A DNA stretch of 18,995 nt from assembly GCA_050874705.1 (NCBI GenBank), contig JBNMLE010000016.1, forward strand, positions 1 to 18,995. The letters are read 5' to 3'. Source of the DNA: Fiminaster sp050874705 (GTDB taxonomy: Bacteria; Bacillota_I; Bacilli_A; RFN20; CAG-826). Both the position numbers and the translations under genes were made by a program. The notes below the pieces were generated by a model. That model saw only the letters and a list, made by a program, of their open reading frames with translations. It was not told the DNA's origin and ran no database searches. Positions 14,752 through 18,995 of the stretch are shown here, piece after piece. Every line of letters begins with the position of its first letter. Positions within the stretch are counted from its first letter, which is position 1.

Positions 14752-14966
14752 AATGCTGAGAAAAGAAGTAGTACCTTGGTAAGCTGTTTAAATAGGGAAT
14801 GTGGAATAGTGGAACCCACACATTAAATAGTCAAGGGAATTCACCTTGGAGCAATTCTATGTAATGTAGAACGTTGGTCGCGTTAAGACTTAGAGCTAAA
14901 TTCAAAATTGAATGGAAAAAGGATGGCACCACGGAGAAATTCGTTCCTAGTGTCATTTTATTTTTG
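14752..14966 (+). promoter_or_regulatory. T-box riboswitch, Phe specifier (UUC)
   Basis: tRNA-sensing leader of pheST. Stem I: an AGUA segment (14770-14773), the helix CCTTG/CAAGG (14774-14778 with 14832-14836) and the specifier loop GAA-TTC-A, with TTC at 14840-14842, the Phe codon. The distal arm pairs CTGTTTAA with TTAAATAG and ends in a large loop. A small hairpin ATTCA/TGAAT (near 14900-14912) precedes the T-box. Antiterminator: AGGA (14920-14923), bulge TGGCACC (14924-14930), ACGGA-GAAA-TTCGT, TCCT (14945-14948). Competing terminator: 14923-14936 with 14943-14956, then TTTATTTTTG. Uncharged tRNA-Phe should favour the antiterminator and allow pheST expression. The bulge base is C where U would match A73 of tRNA-Phe. 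Confidence 0.92.
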
Positions 14967-14982
14967 TTTATAGGAGGTAATT

Positions 14983-16023
14983 ATGCTAGAAGTTATTAAA
15001 AAAATAGAGCAGTTAAAGCAAGATATCATCGAAAAAATTAAAACCGCTCAAGACAAAAATGCTTTAAGAGAAATTAATGAAAAGGATATGTCGAAAAAAT
15101 CGCCTTTAAGTGCGATGATGTCGCATATTAAAGAATTTAATGGTGAAGAAAAAGCCGCTTTTGGACAAGCAATTAATAAAGCTAAAAAAGAAGTCGCCGA
15201 ATTTTTTGCTAGCAAAGAAAAAGAAATAAATGAAAAAGCATTAAAAGAAAAACTTGAAAAAGAGAAAATTGATATAACTTTGCCAGGTGTTAATTATCAT
15301 ATGGGTGGAATTAATCCATTTTATATGATTATGGATGAAATGATGGATATATTTGTTTCAATGGGTTATGAAGTTAAAGAAGGACCAGATGTTGAAACAG
15401 ATTACTTTAACTTTGAAAGAATGAACATTCCTCACAATCATCCAGCACGTGAAATGCAAGATTCTTTCTATATTACTCCAAATGTATTATTAAGAACTCA
15501 CACATCTCCTGCTCAAGCTCATGTTATGGATGAAGCAAAAGGAGAACCAATTAAAATTATTTGCCCCGGAAAATGTTTTAGAAGAGACGATGATGACGCA
15601 ACCCATTCTCATCAATTTGGACAAGTAGAAGGTTTAGTCGTTGGAAAAAATATTAATTTTGGCAATTTAAAAGCTACATTAGAACTTTTCTTAAGAAAAA
15701 TGTTTGGCGAAAAGCGCGAAGTTCGCTTCCGCGGATCATATTTTCCATTCACAGAACCATCTGTTGAAGTTGACATTTCCTGCATGGAATGTCATGGAAA
15801 GGGATGCCCAATTTGCAAAGGCACAGGATTTATCGAAATTTTAGGTGCAGGTATGGTTCATCCACACGTTCTTGAAATGTCTGGTTACGATCCAAAAGAA
15901 TATTCTGGTTTTGCTTTTGGTATTGGTATTGAACGTGTTGCTATGCTTAGATATGGCATCGACGATATAAGAAAAATATATCAAGGCGATGTTCGTTTTA
16001 TCGAACAATTCACCCGCAAATAA
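14983..16023 (+). CDS. pheS: Phenylalanyl-tRNA synthetase alpha subunit
   Basis: Catalytic alpha subunit of the (alpha-beta)2 phenylalanyl-tRNA synthetase. Its 346 residues are normal for Bacillota. An N-terminal helical, charged arm (1-90) forms the coiled coil that contacts tRNA. Class II motif 1 region: GPDVETDYFNFERMNIPHNHPAR (134-156). Motif 2: GKCFRRDDDDATHSHQFGQVEG (196-217) with Arg200. Motif 3: GFAFGIGIERVAMLRYG (309-325). RTHTS and FTEPS line the Phe pocket. A Cys cluster C267-x2-C270-x4-C275-x2-C278 is the zinc-ribbon-like insertion common in this subgroup. AGGAGG lies just upstream of the ATG. The T-box leader controls it. Confidence 0.98.
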   Translation: MLEVIKKIEQLKQDIIEKIKTAQDKNALREINEKDMSKKSPLSAMMSHIKEFNGEEKAAFGQAINKAKKEVAEFFASKEKEINEKALKEKLEKEKIDITLPGVNYHMGGINPFYMIMDEMMDIFVSMGYEVKEGPDVETDYFNFERMNIPHNHPAREMQDSFYITPNVLLRTHTSPAQAHVMDEAKGEPIKIICPGKCFRRDDDDATHSHQFGQVEGLVVGKNINFGNLKATLELFLRKMFGEKREVRFRGSYFPFTEPSVEVDISCMECHGKGCPICKGTGFIEILGAGMVHPHVLEMSGYDPKEYSGFAFGIGIERVAMLRYGIDDIRKIYQGDVRFIEQFTRK

Positions 16024-16034
16024 GGAGTAAGATT

Positions 16035-18425
16035 ATGAAAATATCATTAAATTTAATTAAAAAATATATTGATTTATCTTCTATAAGTGTCGATGAAATC
16101 GTACATCGATTAACATTTGCAGGTGTTGAAGTTGAAAGCGTTACTTCTCTTGCAAGTGGAAGTAAACTCGTTGTTGGAGAAGTCCTTACTTGCGAAAATA
16201 TGCCTGATAGTGACCATCTTCATTTAACAACTGTTAATGCTGGAAAATATGGCATTTTACACATTGTTTGTGGAGCACCTAATGTTAGGAAAGGGCTTAA
16301 AGTAATTGTTGCGGTTGATGGATGCAAGCTTCCTGGTGGAACAATTAAAAAAGGCAAAGTAAGAGGACATGAAAGCGAAGGAATGCTATGTTCACTTCTT
16401 GAACTCGGTGTTGACGCTAAATTTTTAAGCGATAAGCAAAAAGAAGGAATTGAAGAACTACCTGATGATTTTGTCGTTGGAAGTGAAAACGTTCTTGAAC
16501 TTTTAGGTCTTGATGACCACATTTTAGATTTAAAGCTTCTTGCTAATAGAAGCGATCTTTATAGCGCTTATAATGTTGCTAAGGAACTTGGAACATTATT
16601 TGAAAAAGAGGTTCATATTCCTGTTATTAAGGATGAATGTAATACATCATTACATTTCAGCGTTGATTCATTAACATCTTTCTGCCCACAATTTTCAATT
16701 AGAGTTGTGAAAGATTTATGCGTTAAACCTTCACCAAAATGGTTAAGCGATATTTTACGCGCTAACAACATACGTTCTATCAACAATATTGTTGATATTG
16801 GAAATTATGTAATGCTTTTAACAGGTCAACCATTGCATATGTATGACCTTGATAAGCTTCCAAAACAAGAATTAATTGTCAAAGATGATTATGAAGGAGA
16901 ATTTGTTGCTCTCGATGATAAGACATATGCGCTTCAAAAAGGCGATATTGTTATCACAAGCGATAACAAAGTTATGTGTCTTGGTGGAGTAATGGGCTCA
17001 AAAGAGTGCGAAGTTGATGAAAATACTAAAAATGTCGCTATTGAGGCCGCAAATTTTGACTTTGCTAGTGTGAGAAGAACATCTATTCGTCTTGCTCTTT
17101 CAAGCGATTCATCAATGAGATTTGTTAAAGGTATTAACCCTCATCAATACGAAGATGTTCTTGTTTTAGCGTCTTCATTATTAAAAGATTTATGTAACGC
17201 AAAAGAAATTGGAAATACTAATACTTATTTAAAAGAAGAATATAAACCATTATTTATTGAAACAACTTCTAAATATATTAATAACCGTCTTGGCACAATG
17301 TTTAGCCATGATGAAATTGTTAGCGCATTAAAACGCGCTTATATAGAAGTTGAAGATGATGGAGAAAAATTAGTTTGTAAAATTCCAAATCATAGAATCG
17401 ACATTCAAGGAGAAGCAGACCTAAGTGAAGAAGTAATTCGTATTTTAGGATTTGAAAATGTTAGAAGCGAACTTCCTAGCATGACACTTTCCCTTGGTGG
17501 ACTTGATGAAAGACTTGCTAAAAAGAGAATTGTTAGAAGTTATTTAAGAGGTCTTGGAATTGATGAGCAACTTTCTTATTCTCTAATTAGAGAGAAAGAA
17601 ACAAAATTATTTAATTTATTAAATAAAGATGAATGTTATAAAATTGTTAATCCATTGTCAGATGAACATGAATATGTTCGTTCAAATATCCTTCCATCAT
17701 TATTGAATATACTTTCCTATAATATTAATCATGGAAATAATAATGTTGCCTTCTTCGAAGTTAGTGATTTATTTACCAAAGAAAATAAAATGTGTTCTCA
17801 TTTAGCCATTGTTCTTTCTGGTAATGATTTAAGACAAAGTTATTTAGATGGTAAAGAATATTCCTTCTATCATATGAAAGGAATAGTGGATGGTTTATTA
17901 AAACTCTTCGGTATTGATGAAAAACGATACACATATGAAAGAGCTGACATAAAAGAACTCCATCCAGGCAAATCCGCTATTATCAAAGCTGATGGTAAAG
18001 TTTTATGTTTCTTAGGCGAACTTCACCCAAATATTATTAGTGAGTACGGATTAGGAAATGTTTCACCAATTGTCTTAGAAATGAATCTTGATGTCTTATT
18101 TAATATAAGAACATCACAAAAGAAGATGGAAAATTTCTCTCGCTTCCCAGTTGTTAAAAGAGATTTTGCGATGGTGGTAAGCGATGAAATAAGCGCAAAT
18201 CAAATTATTCAAGAAATCAAGAAAGTTAATCGTGAATTGATCAAATGTGTTGATATATTTGATGTTTATAGAGGTGAACACATTAAACAAGGATATTATT
18301 CAATCGCGTTCTCAGTTAGTTTTTCATCTATGGATAAAACTCTTACAGATGCTGATTTAACATCCCTTCAAGAATCGATTATCAAAACTCTTGAAAATAA
18401 ATTTAAGGCTGAATTAAGAAAATGA
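16035..18425 (+). CDS. pheT: Phenylalanyl-tRNA synthetase beta subunit
   Basis: Beta subunit of phenylalanyl-tRNA synthetase: editing of mis-charged Tyr-tRNA-Phe and tRNA binding. Its 796 residues are close to the B. subtilis length of about 800. Order: an EMAP/tRNA-binding OB domain (about 40-150, with GLKVIVAVDGCKLPGGTIKKGKVRG), the B3/4 editing domain (about 210-385), B5 (about 405-475), a catalytically dead synthetase core (about 480-690) and the C-terminal FDX-ACB anticodon-binding domain (about 703-795, FSRFPVVKRDFAMVV). AAGGAG with a 7-nt spacer precedes the ATG, 11 nt after pheS. It stops at TGA overlapping the next ATG, which also shows UGA is a stop here. Confidence 0.97.
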   Translation: MKISLNLIKKYIDLSSISVDEIVHRLTFAGVEVESVTSLASGSKLVVGEVLTCENMPDSDHLHLTTVNAGKYGILHIVCGAPNVRKGLKVIVAVDGCKLPGGTIKKGKVRGHESEGMLCSLLELGVDAKFLSDKQKEGIEELPDDFVVGSENVLELLGLDDHILDLKLLANRSDLYSAYNVAKELGTLFEKEVHIPVIKDECNTSLHFSVDSLTSFCPQFSIRVVKDLCVKPSPKWLSDILRANNIRSINNIVDIGNYVMLLTGQPLHMYDLDKLPKQELIVKDDYEGEFVALDDKTYALQKGDIVITSDNKVMCLGGVMGSKECEVDENTKNVAIEAANFDFASVRRTSIRLALSSDSSMRFVKGINPHQYEDVLVLASSLLKDLCNAKEIGNTNTYLKEEYKPLFIETTSKYINNRLGTMFSHDEIVSALKRAYIEVEDDGEKLVCKIPNHRIDIQGEADLSEEVIRILGFENVRSELPSMTLSLGGLDERLAKKRIVRSYLRGLGIDEQLSYSLIREKETKLFNLLNKDECYKIVNPLSDEHEYVRSNILPSLLNILSYNINHGNNNVAFFEVSDLFTKENKMCSHLAIVLSGNDLRQSYLDGKEYSFYHMKGIVDGLLKLFGIDEKRYTYERADIKELHPGKSAIIKADGKVLCFLGELHPNIISEYGLGNVSPIVLEMNLDVLFNIRTSQKKMENFSRFPVVKRDFAMVVSDEISANQIIQEIKKVNRELIKCVDIFDVYRGEHIKQGYYSIAFSVSFSSMDKTLTDADLTSLQESIIKTLENKFKAELRK

Positions 18426-18913
18426 GAATCAATGTAAACCAGCTTTCTAAAAAGCCATTAGAATTAGAAGAAGAAATCATTATTCCTGATACTTTTAAGT
18501 GTGTATTTCCTCTTGTTTCTGTAGACAAATTAATTGCAAAAATTCACGCCTCTTCCTATGAAGATTTTGTTGATGTGTTTCTTGAAATTAAAGCGGATGT
18601 GATTTTAAAAAGTGTATATTCGTTAAAAGAGTTTCCAAAGGTAATTATAGCAAAAGAAGAATATCATTTTGGTTCGTCTTATGATGAAGAAGACACTGAT
18701 ATAATTAATATAAAATCAAACATTATAAATATGGACGAATATGCTTTAAATCTTTTATCTGCTTCTATACCAGTTTCGCCAAAAATGGAAGGTGAGAAAT
18801 TGCCATCAAGTGGCGATGGATATGTTGTAATGAGCGAAGACGAATACTCAAAAAGTAAGGAAGAAAAGTACGACTCGCGATTTGATAAATTAAAAGATCT
18901 TGACTTAGATTAA
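18422..18913 (+). CDS. DUF177 (YceD) family protein
   Basis: Member of the DUF177/YceD family, 163 residues, linked in other bacteria to 23S rRNA accumulation and usually encoded just before rpmF (ribosomal protein L32). The family end is clear: LPSSGDGYVVMSEDEYSKSKEEKYDSRFDKLKDL (126-160). The N-terminal MRINVNQLSKKPLELEEEI also fits. The central strand that often carries CDRxL reads ILKSVYSLKEF here, without the cysteine. The ATG overlaps the pheT stop (ATGA), so it is translationally coupled to pheT. A strong terminator follows directly, so any rpmF would have to be in a separate unit beyond the window. Confidence 0.88.
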   Translation: MRINVNQLSKKPLELEEEIIIPDTFKCVFPLVSVDKLIAKIHASSYEDFVDVFLEIKADVILKSVYSLKEFPKVIIAKEEYHFGSSYDEEDTDIINIKSNIINMDEYALNLLSASIPVSPKMEGEKLPSSGDGYVVMSEDEYSKSKEEKYDSRFDKLKDLDLD

Positions 18914-18919
18914 ATGTAC

Positions 18920-18954
18920 AAAAAGAGATACGAAATAGTGGAGTATCTCTTTTT
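18920..18954 (+). terminator. Terminator of the pheST-DUF177 operon
   Basis: A perfect 12-bp stem (18920-18931 with 18943-18954) with an 11-nt loop, followed by more T residues. It begins 7 nt after the DUF177 stop codon. Confidence 0.9.
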
Positions 18955-18995
18955 TTATACCCATAAAAATGTTAAGAATTGTTATAAAATTTTTA

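Noticed and set aside
16035..18425. Mycoplasma-type code with UGA as Trp
   Set aside because: pheT ends at TGA exactly at the family's normal C-terminus and the next gene overlaps it as ATGA.

Overview
The window comes from an AT-rich bacterium of the Bacillota, most like the uncultured gut Bacilli (RF39, RFN20 or Erysipelotrichales type). Four things point there: a ysgA-like/pheS/pheT order with a Phe T-box leader, strong AGGAGG-type ribosome binding sites, sigma-A promoters, and many small lipoproteins with Gram-positive lipoboxes. UGA is used as a stop (end of pheT), so this is not the mycoplasma code. The lineage is an inference; no marker here fixes it.

Left part (1-6101, minus strand). 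Acetate kinase (ackA) has its own promoter and terminator. Upstream of it, a three-gene lipoprotein run (6101 down to 1361) reads in the same direction. These proteins look like products of one domain set: an N-terminal beta-rich domain, two Ig-like domains and a C-terminal beta domain. The largest has an extra N-terminal domain and the smallest keeps only the first module. A hairpin lies between the first two genes. Another hairpin lies between a strong Shine-Dalgarno sequence and the first start codon.

Middle (6102-11252). A 364-bp divergent region carries the lipoprotein promoter, a CcpA (cre)-like site and a hairpin that shares its loop sequence with the ackA terminator. It leads into glgB-glgP-dUTPase, tightly packed and partly overlapping: glycogen branching, glycogen phosphorolysis and dUTP hydrolysis.

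Right-middle (11253-12897, minus strand). A small lipoprotein, a four-helix membrane protein with its own promoter, and a DUF523/TudS-like [4Fe-4S] protein. The bidirectional terminator at 11257-11280 separates the small lipoprotein from the dUTPase gene.

Right part (12898-18913, plus strand). A SHOCT-domain membrane protein, a YgjP-like zinc metallopeptidase and a TrmH/SpoU-family RNA methyltransferase are packed together. After them come a Phe T-box leader, pheS, pheT and a DUF177 (YceD) gene overlapping pheT, closed by a strong terminator. This last block is a translation and ribosome maintenance cluster.

Most of the window is ordinary core and metabolic content. The points most worth a second look are the repeated hairpin with a constant CGGTGTGTC segment, the T-box whose UGGC bulge does not match the expected discriminator of tRNA-Phe, the modular lipoprotein family with unusual leader structure, and the SD-less divergent starts around 12819/12898. 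No CRISPR array, insertion sequence, phage gene or tRNA gene was seen.
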